From: Comamonas fluminis
Lineage (GTDB): Bacteria > Pseudomonadota > Gammaproteobacteria > Burkholderiales > Burkholderiaceae_C
Assembly: GCF_019186805.1 (NCBI RefSeq)
Contig: NZ_CP066783.1
Coordinates: 4,725,501-4,789,500 of the forward strand
Length of the DNA stretch: 64,000 nt
Reading direction: 5' to 3'
Every line of letters begins with the position of its first letter. Positions within the stretch are counted from its first letter, which is position 1. Positions 25,747 through 34,493 of the stretch are shown piece by piece. The position numbers were made by a program, and so were the translations under genes. The notes below the pieces were generated by a model. The model worked only from the letters and a program-made list of their open reading frames with translations, was not told where the DNA came from and ran no database searches.

Positions 25747-26331
25747 TCAGGCGTGCTCGAAGTGAAAGACCGCTGTGGTTGCCATCAGATTGGGCAGGCT
25801 GCGCACCACTTCTCCGCCCTGCAGACCGAAGGAGTCGAGAATGCGCAGGCGGTTCTTGGTGGCCAGCACCTCAAAGTCCTTGTACGTGCCCACGCGAATA
25901 TTCGGTGTGTCGTACCACTGGTAGGGCAGGCGGCGCGTGACCGGCATGCGCCCCCTCAGCACGGACAAGCGGTTGTGCCAGTGCGCAAAATTGGGGAAGG
26001 CCACCACGCCCTGTTTGCCGATGCGGGCCGTCTCCTGCAGCATCACCTCGGCATTGCGCAGATGCTGCAGCGTGTCGATCTGCAGCACCACATCAAAGCT
26101 GTTGTCGCCGAAGATGGCCAGACCGTCTTCCAGATTGAGCTGCAGCACGTTCACGCCGCGCCGCGTGCAGGCCAGCACATTGGCGTCGTCCAGTTCCACA
26201 CCGTAGCCCGTACAGCCGCGCTCGCGCACCAGATGCTCGAGCAACGCGCCGTCGCCGCAACCCAAGTCCAGCACGCGCGAGCCCTGGGGCACCAGCTGGG
26301 CAATGGCTTTCATGGTGGTCAGCTCGGTCAT
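25747..26331 (-). CDS. metW: Methionine biosynthesis protein MetW
   Basis: A 194-residue class I SAM-dependent methyltransferase-fold protein. Motif I is [20 protein letters not shown], followed by [20 protein letters not shown] and [20 protein letters not shown]. MetW accompanies MetX in many proteobacteria and is reported to be needed for, or to activate, homoserine acylation. The ATG overlaps the metX stop in ATGA, so the two are translationally coupled. A methyltransferase substrate is not established. Confidence 0.95.
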   Translation of the reverse strand: MTELTTMKAIAQLVPQGSRVLDLGCGDGALLEHLVRERGCTGYGVELDDANVLACTRRGVNVLQLNLEDGLAIFGDNSFDVVLQIDTLQHLRNAEVMLQETARIGKQGVVAFPNFAHWHNRLSVLRGRMPVTRRLPYQWYDTPNIRVGTYKDFEVLATKNRLRILDSFGLQGGEVVRSLPNLMATTAVFHFEHA

Positions 26332-27482
26332 GCGACTTCTCCTGCGCGTTGGGTGGTGTTCAGTTCTTTGGCAATGCCCTCAAAATAGGAGCGCATCACG
26401 CCCATATAACGCGGGTCGTCGAGCAAAAACGCATCATGTCCGTGCGGCGCATCGATCTCGGCATAGCTCACGTCGCGATTGTTTTCCAGCAGCGATTTGA
26501 CGATCTCCCGGCTGCGATCTGGGGCAAAGCGCCAGTCCGTCGTAAAACTCACCAGCAGGTACTTGGCCTTGGCCACTGCCAGCGCCTGGGTCAGGTCGCC
26601 TCCGTGGTTGCGGGCCGGGTCAAAGTAATCCAGCGCACGGGTGATGAGCAGATAGGTGTTGGCATCGAAATAGCCGCTGAACTTCTCGCCCTGGTAGCGC
26701 AGATAGCTCTCAATTTCGAACTCCACATCCTGCGTGCTGTACTTGAGGTCCATGCCATCACGCAGCTGACGGCCGAACTTCTGGTTCATCACGTCGTCGC
26801 TCAGATAGGTGATATGGCCAATCATTCGCGCAATGCGCAGGCCGCGTGCAGGCACCACGCCGTGCTCATAAAAATGACCGCCGTTGAAGTCCGGGTCCGT
26901 CACGATGGCACGGCGTGCCACCTCGTTGAAGGCAATGTTCTCGGCGTTCAGGTTGGGCGCACTGGCCACCACCACGGCGTGGGCCATGCGCTCGGGGTAG
27001 CGCAGCGACCAGGACAGCGCCTGCATGCCGCCCAGACTGCCGCCCAGCACGGCCGCCAGCTTCTGAATGCCCAGACGGTCAAGCAAACGCGCCTGTGCAT
27101 CCACCCAGTCTTCCACCGTCACGACAGGGAAGTCTGCGCCATACGGTTTGCCCGTGGCCGGGTTGGTGTGCATGGGGCCGGTCGAGCCGAAACAGGAGCC
27201 CAGGTTGTTGATGCCAATGACAAAGAACTTGTTGGTATCAACCGCCTTGCCCGGGCCAATCATGTTGTCCCACCAGCCCTCGCTCTTGGGCTGGCCCTCG
27301 TAGCTACCGGCAACGTGGTGGGACGCATTGAGCGCATGGCAGACCACGATGGCGTTGCTCTTGTCGGCATTGAGCTGGCCATAGGTCTCGAAAGCGAGGT
27401 CGTAATTGGCGATGGAGCCACCACCCTGCAAGGGCAGCGCCTCATCAAAATGCATGAACTGCGGTGTGGCGATGAAGGACAT
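26328..27482 (-). CDS. metX: Homoserine O-acyltransferase MetX
   Basis: MetX activates the homoserine hydroxyl for sulfhydrylation to homocysteine. The 384-residue alpha/beta-hydrolase-fold protein has the nucleophile elbow [13 protein letters not shown], an acid in [14 protein letters not shown] and the histidine in [13 protein letters not shown]. Many proteobacterial MetX enzymes use succinyl-CoA rather than acetyl-CoA; sequence alone does not decide here. The ATG at 27482 ([10 protein letters not shown]) is preferred; a GTG at 27533 would start inside the leader terminator. The leader holds a SAM-II riboswitch followed by a terminator hairpin, so methionine surplus should switch metX-metW off. 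Confidence 0.96.
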   Translation of the reverse strand: MSFIATPQFMHFDEALPLQGGGSIANYDLAFETYGQLNADKSNAIVVCHALNASHHVAGSYEGQPKSEGWWDNMIGPGKAVDTNKFFVIGINNLGSCFGSTGPMHTNPATGKPYGADFPVVTVEDWVDAQARLLDRLGIQKLAAVLGGSLGGMQALSWSLRYPERMAHAVVVASAPNLNAENIAFNEVARRAIVTDPDFNGGHFYEHGVVPARGLRIARMIGHITYLSDDVMNQKFGRQLRDGMDLKYSTQDVEFEIESYLRYQGEKFSGYFDANTYLLITRALDYFDPARNHGGDLTQALAVAKAKYLLVSFTTDWRFAPDRSREIVKSLLENNRDVSYAEIDAPHGHDAFLLDDPRYMGVMRSYFEGIAKELNTTQRAGEVA

Positions 27483-27485
27483 ATG

Positions 27486-27519
27486 AAAAAACCCGGCATC
27501 GCTAAAAACGAGGCCGGGT
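27486..27519 (-). terminator. metX leader terminator (expression platform)
   Basis: Read on the minus strand: ACCCGGC, a 15-base loop, GCCGGGT, and six T residues, ending 3 bases before the metX ATG. Lying between the SAM-II aptamer and the start codon, it is the obvious switch for transcription termination. Confidence 0.8.
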
Positions 27520-27540
27520 CGGTGTACTGTCACTTCGCGG

Positions 27541-27597
27541 ACGGGTCTTTAGCTGGATTTATAAAGCGCCCGCAAGCTTTGGCAAATCGGCGCGTGA
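27541..27597 (-). promoter_or_regulatory. SAM-II riboswitch of metX
   Basis: Read on the minus strand, ACGCGCCGATTTG is followed by GCTTGCGGGCGCTTTATAAA and TCCAGCTAAAG. This matches, block by block, the SAM-II aptamer known from metX leaders: the P1 arm GCGCC pairs with GGCGC, the TTTATAAAT stretch follows, and the AGCTAAA block forms the pseudoknot side. Its location about 65 bp upstream of metX agrees. A covariance-model search was not possible here. Confidence 0.85.
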
Positions 27598-27698
27598 AAG
27601 TGCAGTGTACTCCATCCACCGCACCCCACTCAGATTGAGATGGCTGCAGCACTCAAGCCCATGAAAATCAAGCGTCAGCAGCTATATTTTCAATAGCA

Positions 27699-28268
27699 TC
27701 AAACCTTGGTTACCAAGGCTGCTATGCCCAGCACCAGGAAAATCACGGCACACACACGGTGAATCGTCTTGATCGGCAGGCGCTTGGTGATCTTGTCGCC
27801 AAACCACACCACCGGCGCATTGGCCAGCATCATGCCCAGCGTCGTACCGGCCACCACCCAGTAATAAGACAGCGGGTACTTGGCCGCCAGCCCCACTGTG
27901 GCCAGCTGCGTCTTGTCACCCATCTCCGCCAGAAAGAACAGCACCAGCGTCGTGCCGAACACGCCCCAGCGGCCAGGCCCCTTCTCGGCCTCATCGTCAT
28001 CGAGCTTGTCGGGAATCAGCATCCAGCCCGCCATCAGGATGAAGGAAATACCCAGAATCCAGCGCAGCACATCCGGCCCCAACACCGTGGTGATCCAGTT
28101 GCCTACGGCACCCGCCAGCGCATGGTTGACGACTGTTGCCGCAAAAATGCCCGCAACAATGGGTAAAGGTTTGCGGTATTTCGCGGCCAGCACCAGCGAC
28201 AGCAACTGCGTCTTGTCTCCCATCTCAGCCAGGGCAACGATGGAGGTGGATATGAGAAAGGCTTCCAT
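27699..28268 (-). CDS. TMEM165/GDT1-family manganese exporter
   Basis: A 189-residue inner-membrane protein with six helices in two halves, each with the signature E-x-G-D-K-T (ALAEMGDKTQL at about residues 12-22 and LAEMGDKTQLATVG in the second half). Bacterial members such as MneA export Mn2+. The ATG at 28268 (MEAFLISTSIVAL) is favoured; a GTG at 28310 lies inside the leader hairpin. The yybP-ykoY Mn2+ riboswitch in the leader strongly supports the manganese role. It is a single-gene unit. Confidence 0.93.
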   Translation of the reverse strand: MEAFLISTSIVALAEMGDKTQLLSLVLAAKYRKPLPIVAGIFAATVVNHALAGAVGNWITTVLGPDVLRWILGISFILMAGWMLIPDKLDDDEAEKGPGRWGVFGTTLVLFFLAEMGDKTQLATVGLAAKYPLSYYWVVAGTTLGMMLANAPVVWFGDKITKRLPIKTIHRVCAVIFLVLGIAALVTKV

Positions 28269-28279
28269 GATGTGGGTGA

Positions 28280-28325
28280 GGCCGGAGTCGCCTAAGAACG
28301 CATTGACCACGCACCGACTCCGGCC
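28280..28325 (-). other. Leader hairpin between Mn2+ riboswitch and start codon
   Basis: GGCCGGAGTCG and CGACTCCGGCC form a perfect 11-bp stem with a 24-base loop; the stem ends 11 bp before the ATG. There is no T-run, so the likely role is control of ribosome access. Confidence 0.65.
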
Positions 28326-28357
28326 TATTTGTCCATAGGTTTATTCGGTACGCAATC

Positions 28358-28497
28358 AATGGTCTCGGCCAGTCACAAGCGGTGTTGCACCGCGCTTGCC
28401 GCATACGCCATAGATCTCAAAGATCCAAGTCTGTTGACGCATGCATCCGGCAGATGGTTGCCGAACGGCCTACTCCCCAAAGAGTAGGCGTGAATTC
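28358..28497 (-). promoter_or_regulatory. yybP-ykoY (Mn2+) riboswitch
   Basis: On the minus strand the hallmark blocks appear in order: CTCTTTGGGGAGTAG (28470-28478 core), GTCAACA (28432-28438) and CGAGACC (28361-28367), with GC-rich stems between. These are the conserved loop sequences of the manganese riboswitch, and the gene behind it is of the GDT1 manganese-exporter family. Confidence 0.85.
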
Positions 28498-28764
28498 TAG
28501 CATTTAGTCCATGTAAGACAAAAGGAGATTTAGATATTCCAAATTTCGTATTTGAGGGTAATTCCCATCTGAGGAATGTTGTTACAAGCATGAAATTTGA
28601 CGCAATCGTAATACGAGCGAGCCTCTTGTGACTCATAATGCTTGAGTCTTTGTTTAGAGAGCAATTTCTGGATGAGGGCAAGTGCGTTTGCGTCTCTAAT
28701 GTTGTCATCGAAGGCTGACTCCCTAGGGCTCCATCGCGTTTTCAAGTTTTTTCAGGAGTCCACC
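28498..28764 (+). other. AT-rich leader region of the first RNA-binding protein gene
   Basis: No convincing gene. Two inverted repeats are visible: GACTCA-TAATGCT-TGAGTC at 28630-28648, and TTAGAGA near 28655 pairing with TCTCTAA near 28697. A CAGGAG ribosome-binding site lies just before the ATG at 28765. A long structured leader is common for cold-inducible genes; no promoter could be fixed by eye. Confidence 0.4.
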
Positions 28765-29145
<381 letters not shown>

Positions 29146-29169
29146 TTAGTTATTTAATATAGCTAATGC

Positions 29170-29197
29170 AAAAAAGGATCTTCGGATCCTTTTTTTG
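29170..29197 (+). terminator. Rho-independent terminator of RRM copy 1
   Basis: A-run, GGATC, UUCG-type loop TTCG, GATCC, then seven T residues. A very stable tetraloop hairpin. Confidence 0.93.
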
Positions 29198-29392
29198 TTG
29201 CTAAACGTTATCAGCTCCGTGTTTTGGAGCATTTATTTTTTTCAGTGTTCTGATTCATAATCCCGCATTCGGGAATCCCGTTCACACGCGAATAGGTATT
29301 TGGGGTTTGGGCAAGTCTCTTGTATAGGCATTTGTTGCGAACATCCAGAGTCGATCGCCATATTGAAAGCATTGAGGAGCTAGGAGTTATTA

Positions 29393-29923
29393 ATGGGCAA
29401 TAAGCTGTATGTCGGCAACCTTCCTTATGGTGTGCGCGACAATGACCTGGAGCAGGCATTCGGCCAGTTTGGTGCAGTCACCAGTGCGCGTGTCATGATG
29501 GAACGCGACACCGGCCGCTCCAAGGGCTTCGGCTTTGTGGAAATGGGCAGCGAAGCAGAAGCACAAGCGGCTATTCAGGGCATGAACGGCCAGCCTCTGG
29601 GTGGTCGCAGCCTGGTGGTCAATGAAGCACGTCCCATGGAACCCCGTCCTCCTCGCTCTGGTGGCTTTGGCGGCGGCTATCGCAATGAAGGCGGTGGCTA
29701 CGGTGGCGGTAACCGCGAAGGCGGCTACGGCGGTGGCAATCGCGAAGGTGGATATGGCGGCGGTGGTGGCTATGGCCGTGGCGGCGACCGTGATGGCGGT
29801 GGCGGCGGTTATGGTCGTGGTGATGGCCGTGGCGACGGCGGCTTCCGCAGCCCCTATGGCTCTGGCCCCCGTAACGGCGGCCGCGGCGGTTATGGCGGCG
29901 GTGGCAATAACCACGGCGAATAA
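29393..29923 (+). CDS. Glycine-rich RNA-binding protein (RRM), copy 2
   Basis: A 176-residue paralogue of the upstream gene. The RRM (KLYVGNLPYG, KGFGFVEMGSEAEAQAAIQG) and the linker VVNEARPMEPRPPRSGGFGG are nearly the same, while the tail is longer, with GGGNREGGYGGGN-type repeats and RGD/RGG-like units that usually bind RNA non-specifically. CTAGGAG precedes the ATG. A 247-bp gap holding a terminator separates the copies, so each is likely to have its own promoter. Confidence 0.93.
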   Translation: MGNKLYVGNLPYGVRDNDLEQAFGQFGAVTSARVMMERDTGRSKGFGFVEMGSEAEAQAAIQGMNGQPLGGRSLVVNEARPMEPRPPRSGGFGGGYRNEGGGYGGGNREGGYGGGNREGGYGGGGGYGRGGDRDGGGGGYGRGDGRGDGGFRSPYGSGPRNGGRGGYGGGGNNHGE

Positions 29924-29940
29924 TTCAGCGCTGCAGTAAT

Positions 29941-29968
29941 AAAGGCACCATATGGTGCCTTTATTTTT
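29941..29968 (+). terminator. Rho-independent terminator of RRM copy 2
   Basis: AAAGGCACCA-TA-TGGTGCCTTT, a perfect palindrome, then ATTTTTT. It can also serve the convergent SDR gene that ends at 29975. Confidence 0.9.
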
Positions 29969-29974
29969 TCCGGC

Positions 29975-30787
29975 TTATTCTGGAGTACCCAAATGCCGAG
30001 GCTTTCCTTTACGCCCGGCCACCATGCGATCCCAGACAAATGCGGGGAAAAGCCGCATGACTCTGCCAACAATGCCCATCTGCCACGGAATAATCGCATA
30101 GCGTGCATTTCTCTCTATCACGCGGTATGCGCGCATAGCAAATTCCTGCGGCGTCATCAAAAATGGCATGGGATAGGGATTATTTCGCGTCAGCGGAGTA
30201 TCTACATAACCTGGCAATAAGGTCACAACAGCGATGCCCGATTGCTGCAACTCATTGCGCAGGCTTTCACAATAAGCAATCACAGCCGCCTTGCTTGCGC
30301 AATATGCGCCATGGCCCGGTAAACCCCGAATACCTGCGACGCTGGCAATACCCACTAAACGCCCCGAACCACGTGCCACCATAGGTGCGATAAATGGCTG
30401 AAAGCTTGCGGCCAGACCCATTGTGTTGCTGGCCAGCACCTGCTGCATGGCCCGCAGATCTTCCTTGTGTGATGTGTCCACCCCCCAGCTGATGCCGGCA
30501 TTGGCAATCACGACATCGGGCAGCCCCTGCTTTTCCAGGCAGGCCTGCCCTGCAGCGCAGGCGCTGTCGATGTCCGCCACATCGGCCTGGTAAACCGCGT
30601 AGCGGCCGGCACTGATTTGCTTGTCCTCTGCCCATTGCTCAATGACTTGCACCCGCCGCGCCACCAAGGCGAGTGTCCAGCCACGGTCGTAGTAGTACTG
30701 GGCCATTGCCTGCCCAATTCCACTTGAAGCCCCTGTTATATATACGAGAGGCGCTTTTGAATTGATAGCAGCAGGGTTTGCGGTCAT
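29975..30787 (-). CDS. Short-chain dehydrogenase/reductase (SDR)
   Basis: A 270-residue classical SDR. The cofactor motif TGASSGIG is at about residues 19-26, NAGISWG follows, and the active site has Ser in GIASVAGI and the YCASK tetrad. The C-terminus is basic and amphipathic (FPAFVWDRMVAGRKGKPR), so it may touch the membrane. Its ATG overlaps the lptC stop in ATGA, which places it in the kdsD-kdsC-lptC operon where lptA would be expected. Substrate unknown. Confidence 0.9.
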   Translation of the reverse strand: MTANPAAINSKAPLVYITGASSGIGQAMAQYYYDRGWTLALVARRVQVIEQWAEDKQISAGRYAVYQADVADIDSACAAGQACLEKQGLPDVVIANAGISWGVDTSHKEDLRAMQQVLASNTMGLAASFQPFIAPMVARGSGRLVGIASVAGIRGLPGHGAYCASKAAVIAYCESLRNELQQSGIAVVTLLPGYVDTPLTRNNPYPMPFLMTPQEFAMRAYRVIERNARYAIIPWQMGIVGRVMRLFPAFVWDRMVAGRKGKPRHLGTPE

Positions 30788-31401
30788 TGCGTCTTTGTGG
30801 GCTGAATCACACCTTTGACGCGCCCTTGCATCTGCAAAATCTGATCCAGGTGGGTGTACTGCATGCTGTCGCCCGTGAACCTGTCCGGGCCGCGCGTCAT
30901 GATGACGGGCTTGTTGGTGCTGACGCGCTCATCATTGGGCCAGATCTGCAGGAATTCGCTCTCGATCTGCAGGGCTGGCAATGCCTTTTGCCCAGCCGTA
31001 GCCGCCATGGGCTCACGGTGAATCACGGCTTCGCCAAACATCTGCACTTCAGAGCCATCCGCATTGCTCAAGGCGCGCAGAGACTGGCCTCTGGTACGCC
31101 GTCCGTCGGGTGCCAGGCTGAGCATGCGAGGGGCGTCAATTTCCATCGTATCGGTGTCTGGAAAGTGCTCGCCCGTCTTGCCTGCAAGCCGGTTTTTCAG
31201 GCGCCCATTGGCCTCAAAGCTCTTGATGACAAAGTCCTTGAGAAAGTAGTCAGGCTCGTGCTTGAGGACTTTTTGCTGCGCATCAGCCACGGGCTTGGGT
31301 GCGTTGCGCACCAGCCACCAGGTTCCCAGGGCCAGCAGGCCCATGATGAGCACAGGCAGATACAGCGAGGCTTTGTCGCTCATGCGGCGCCATTGAATCA
31401 T
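30784..31401 (-). CDS. lptC: LPS export periplasmic protein LptC
   Basis: LptC links the LptB2FG transporter to LptA in the LPS bridge. The 205-residue protein has one N-terminal membrane helix (LYLPVLIMGLLALGTWWLV) and a periplasmic beta-jellyroll with EPDYFLKDFVIKSFEANGRL, the usual opening of the LptC domain. The ATG at 31401 overlaps the kdsC stop in ATGA. Downstream, lptA and lptB are replaced by an SDR gene, so the remaining Lpt genes must lie elsewhere. Confidence 0.92.
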   Translation of the reverse strand: MIQWRRMSDKASLYLPVLIMGLLALGTWWLVRNAPKPVADAQQKVLKHEPDYFLKDFVIKSFEANGRLKNRLAGKTGEHFPDTDTMEIDAPRMLSLAPDGRRTRGQSLRALSNADGSEVQMFGEAVIHREPMAATAGQKALPALQIESEFLQIWPNDERVSTNKPVIMTRGPDRFTGDSMQYTHLDQILQMQGRVKGVIQPTKTQ

Positions 31402-31958
31402 GTTCCATACCCCGCCAACAAAGCTGCATAGGCGCCATTGGCCGCCAGCAGCAGATCGCAAAGCTGGCGCACCGCGCCCTCGCCCCCACATCGGGAGCTG
31501 ACCCAGTCTGCCGTGTGCAGAACTTCTTCATGCGCATTGGCGGGCGCTGCCGCAAAGCAGGTGCGGCGCAGCATGGGCAGGTCGGGCCAGTCGTCGCCCA
31601 TGGCGGCGGCCTGACTCCACTGCAGGCCCAGCTCAGCCAGAATGGATTCGGCAGCGGGCACCTTGTCCTCGGTACCGAATCGCGCGTGCTCTATGCCCAG
31701 TTGCTTGAGACGCAAGCGCAGCGGCGCGGAGTCGCGTCCAGTCACTACTGCCGGGGTAATGCCCGCTTTTTGCAGCATCTTGAGCCCGTGACCATCCAGC
31801 GTGTGAAAGCGCTTGAGCGATTCACCTTCGGCCGAGAAGTACAGGCCGCCATCCGTGAGCACGCCATCCACATCCAGAAACACCACGCGCACGCCCTGCG
31901 CCTGAAGCAGCAGTTGCGCATCCCATTGCTGGCAAGGGGTCAAAGCAGGTCTTGGCAT
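31398..31958 (-). CDS. kdsC: KDO 8-phosphate phosphatase KdsC
   Basis: KdsC removes phosphate from KDO-8-P to give KDO for the LPS core. The 186-residue HAD protein has motif I VVFLDVDGVLTDGGLYFS, motif II in AVVTGRDSAPL, and motif IV in AAMGDDWPDLPML. It is a stand-alone C0-type HAD of normal length. Its start shares one base with the kdsD stop and its stop overlaps lptC, giving a tightly packed operon in pathway order. Confidence 0.95.
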   Translation of the reverse strand: MPRPALTPCQQWDAQLLLQAQGVRVVFLDVDGVLTDGGLYFSAEGESLKRFHTLDGHGLKMLQKAGITPAVVTGRDSAPLRLRLKQLGIEHARFGTEDKVPAAESILAELGLQWSQAAAMGDDWPDLPMLRRTCFAAAPANAHEEVLHTADWVSSRCGGEGAVRQLCDLLLAANGAYAALLAGYGT

Positions 31959-32959
31959 CAGATCACCTTGGCGCGCATCAGATCGCGGATATGCACCACG
32001 CCCTGCAGGCGCTGCTGTTCGTCGGTCACCAGAATGGCTGTCACGCCGCGCTCTTCCATCATGTGCGCAGCGGCAACGGCCAGCATATCGGCCTTGATGG
32101 TCAGAGGGTTGGCATGCATGACATCCTTGGCGTGGGCCTGGCGCAGGTCCATTCCGGCCTCCACGCAGCGGCGCAAGTCACCATCGGTGAAGATGCCCAG
32201 CAATTGCTGGTTCCCGTCAACGATGGCCGAGCAGCCCAGCCCCTTGGCGCTCATCTCGCGCATCAGGTCCACACAGCTCACGCCCTGCTCTACATGAGGC
32301 ACATCGGCACCGCTGCGCATCACATCACGCACATGGGTCAGCAGGCGCCGACCCAGAGAGCCGCCGGGGTGAGAGCGCGCAAAGTCTTCCGCGCCAAAGC
32401 CTCGCGCATCCAGCAACGCTACGGCCAGCGCATCACCCATGGCCAGTTGCGCGGTGGTGCTGGCAGTAGGCGCCAGATTGAGCGGGCAGGCTTCCTTGGC
32501 CACATGGGTGTCCAGCACCCAGTCTGCATGCCTTGCCAGTGTGGACTGCAAGCCCCCTGTGACCGCCACCAGCGGCACGCCCATGCGCTTGATGGGAGAC
32601 AAGACACCGGTCAGCTCATCGGTCTCGCCGCTATTGGACAAGGCCAGCACCAGATCGTCTGGCGTCAGCATGCCCAGATCACCATGGCTGGCTTCTGCAG
32701 GGTGTACAAAGAATGCCGGCGTGCCGGTGGAAGCCAGCGTGGCCGCCACTTTGCGCCCTACATGCCCGCTTTTGCCCATGCCCATGACGACCACGCGCCC
32801 CGGCAATTGCAGGATGCGCTGCACGACAGCGGTAAAGTCGCCATTGAGGCGCTCCGACATGGCGTAGAGGGCCTGCGCCTCAATATCCAGGGCTTCACGG
32901 GCCAGGTGCAAGGCGCGTGGCGCGTCGATCGAGGGCGAAGAGGCTGCATCAGAATTCAT
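31958..32959 (-). CDS. kdsD: Arabinose-5-phosphate isomerase KdsD
   Basis: KdsD converts ribulose 5-phosphate to arabinose 5-phosphate, the first step of KDO synthesis. The 333-residue protein has an SIS sugar-isomerase domain (VVVMGMGKSGHVGRKVAATL, LALSNSGETDEL, and SHPGGSLGRRLL) at about residues 40-190 and two CBS domains at about 210-333 (GIFTDGDLRRC and VHIRDLMRAK). It is the first gene of the operon and is divergent from apt. Confidence 0.95.
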   Translation of the reverse strand: MNSDAASSPSIDAPRALHLAREALDIEAQALYAMSERLNGDFTAVVQRILQLPGRVVVMGMGKSGHVGRKVAATLASTGTPAFFVHPAEASHGDLGMLTPDDLVLALSNSGETDELTGVLSPIKRMGVPLVAVTGGLQSTLARHADWVLDTHVAKEACPLNLAPTASTTAQLAMGDALAVALLDARGFGAEDFARSHPGGSLGRRLLTHVRDVMRSGADVPHVEQGVSCVDLMREMSAKGLGCSAIVDGNQQLLGIFTDGDLRRCVEAGMDLRQAHAKDVMHANPLTIKADMLAVAAAHMMEERGVTAILVTDEQQRLQGVVHIRDLMRAKVI

Positions 32960-33058
32960 GCATTGATTTTAGCCAGCCATGGCCTGAACATCCCTTCCCG
33001 GCACATATGACAAGCGGGCTAATACACTGACAGCCCCATTCGAGACTCAGGCACCGCA

Positions 33059-33616
33059 ATGCATACCTCCACCAGCGTCAACGACTATCTGCGCGACCAT
33101 ATCCGTACCGTGCCGGACTGGCCGGCTCCCGGCGTGCAGTTTCGCGACATCACCCCGCTGCTGCAGGATCCCAAGGTCTTTCGCGTGATGACCGATGCCT
33201 TTGTGCACCGCTATATGGACCGCAACCTGCGCCCTGATGTCGTTGCCGGGCTGGATGCACGCGGTTTCATTCTGGGTGCGGTGATCGCTCATGAACTCAA
33301 CGTTGGCTTTGTACCCATCCGCAAAAAAGGCAAGCTGCCTTTCACCACAGTGGAAGAAACCTATGAGCTGGAGTACGGCAGCGCAACAGTGGAGCTGCAC
33401 ACCGATGCCGTAAAACCCGGCGACCGCGTGCTGCTGATTGACGACCTGATTGCCACAGGTGGCACCATGATGGCGGGCAAGAAGCTGCTGGAAAAGCTGG
33501 GCGCCACGGTGGTGGAAGGCGCAGCCATTGTGGATCTGCCAGAGCTGGGCGGCTCCAAACACCTCAGAGACAGCGGCCTGCCCTTGTTCACACTGGTGGA
33601 CTTTGCCGGGCACTGA
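33059..33616 (+). CDS. apt: Adenine phosphoribosyltransferase
   Basis: Apt salvages adenine to AMP with PRPP. The 185-residue type I phosphoribosyltransferase has the N-terminal [20 protein letters not shown] hood, the GLDARGF loop, [19 protein letters not shown], and the PRPP motif [14 protein letters not shown]. Length is typical. It stands alone on the plus strand, divergent from kdsD with about 100 bp between. Confidence 0.96.
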   Translation: MHTSTSVNDYLRDHIRTVPDWPAPGVQFRDITPLLQDPKVFRVMTDAFVHRYMDRNLRPDVVAGLDARGFILGAVIAHELNVGFVPIRKKGKLPFTTVEETYELEYGSATVELHTDAVKPGDRVLLIDDLIATGGTMMAGKKLLEKLGATVVEGAAIVDLPELGGSKHLRDSGLPLFTLVDFAGH

Positions 33617-33654
33617 CCCCAAAGTCAGCGTCACAAAACGGGGAAGAAAAGGGC

Positions 33655-34338
33655 TTAACGCAGCTCGCCGTACTGGGTCACACCCAGCGAACCCAGACCA
33701 GAGACGGCAAATTCCCCGCCCTCTTCGGAACCCGAGCCCGGGCCCAGCAGTGGCCCACGGGCTGCACGCAGCGGCGCAGGCCTGCTGGCCGGGCCAGAGG
33801 CGGCCACAGCCTGCTTGAAAGCATCCATTTCCAGCGCATCAATGGGATCGAACCCGCTGCCAGCAGGGGCTGCAGCAACCGGGCGTGATACATGCTGCGC
33901 CGCAGCCCACTCGGCAGGCGCACTGTGCTGCGGTGCCTGCGCTGGGGCAGCATGAATCTGGCCATTCACCCGCCAGTAAACCGCGTGAACGACAACACCC
34001 AGTCGCAAACGAGCCAGCTCGGCAATCAGGTTTTCAATATTTCTTTGCTGGGCGGCATCCGCTGCGTAAGCGGGCGCCAGATCGACCATGACGACAAAGC
34101 GCTGGCCACCGCTGTCCAGAGACAGTACCTTGAACTTGTAACCCGCAGAGAGGATGCCGACGCGCACCATGGCTTCGCGCACCATGCCATAGAGCTGCTC
34201 ACGACGCACCGATCTTTCACTGCGGGGAGGGCGGCTGGCACCTGCCTCTAGCTCATGGCGCGCTCCACGCGGGGCGACCGGCACATCCGGGGCGCTGTCT
34301 TGGCGTGGTGAGCGAGAGAACCATCGAAACAGGGACAT
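33655..34338 (-). CDS. Uncharacterised protein with low-complexity C-terminal half
   Basis: A 227-residue protein I do not recognise. It starts with a basic segment (MSLFRWFSRSPRQDS), has a compact middle region at about residues 40-130 (EQLYGMVREAMVRVGILSAG, FKVLSLDSGGQRFVVMVDLA, NIENLIAELARLRLGVVVHA) that looks folded, and then an Ala/Pro/Gly-rich tail ending in GVTQYGELR. No membrane segment. Its upstream neighbour on the same strand encodes a cyclic-nucleotide-binding domain. Confidence 0.75.
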   Translation of the reverse strand: MSLFRWFSRSPRQDSAPDVPVAPRGARHELEAGASRPPRSERSVRREQLYGMVREAMVRVGILSAGYKFKVLSLDSGGQRFVVMVDLAPAYAADAAQQRNIENLIAELARLRLGVVVHAVYWRVNGQIHAAPAQAPQHSAPAEWAAAQHVSRPVAAAPAGSGFDPIDALEMDAFKQAVAASGPASRPAPLRAARGPLLGPGSGSEEGGEFAVSGLGSLGVTQYGELR

Positions 34339-34493
34339 CAGAGAACTCTATTCATCAATATTACAAGATGACACATTCTGCACCCTGCACCTTGTCTTAT
34401 CGCCGTTTTTGTCTCAAAACGAGCGTTTGTCCGACATACATCAAGCTCAAGCAAACACAATGGAGCTAGAAAAAACCATTCTGCAATACAAAA

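Noticed and set aside
27483..27533. Upstream GTG start for metX at 27533
   Set aside because: It would place the first 17 codons across the leader terminator and has no ribosome-binding site; the residues do not fit the MetX N-terminus.
28530..28745. 71-codon minus-strand frame in the AT-rich region before the first RRM gene
   Set aside because: No ribosome-binding site, no recognisable feature, and the region contains leader-type inverted repeats; too weak to call.
29640..29915. Tandem GGN-rich repeats that look like a repeat array
   Set aside because: They encode the Gly-rich tail of the RRM protein in frame; not a CRISPR or satellite.
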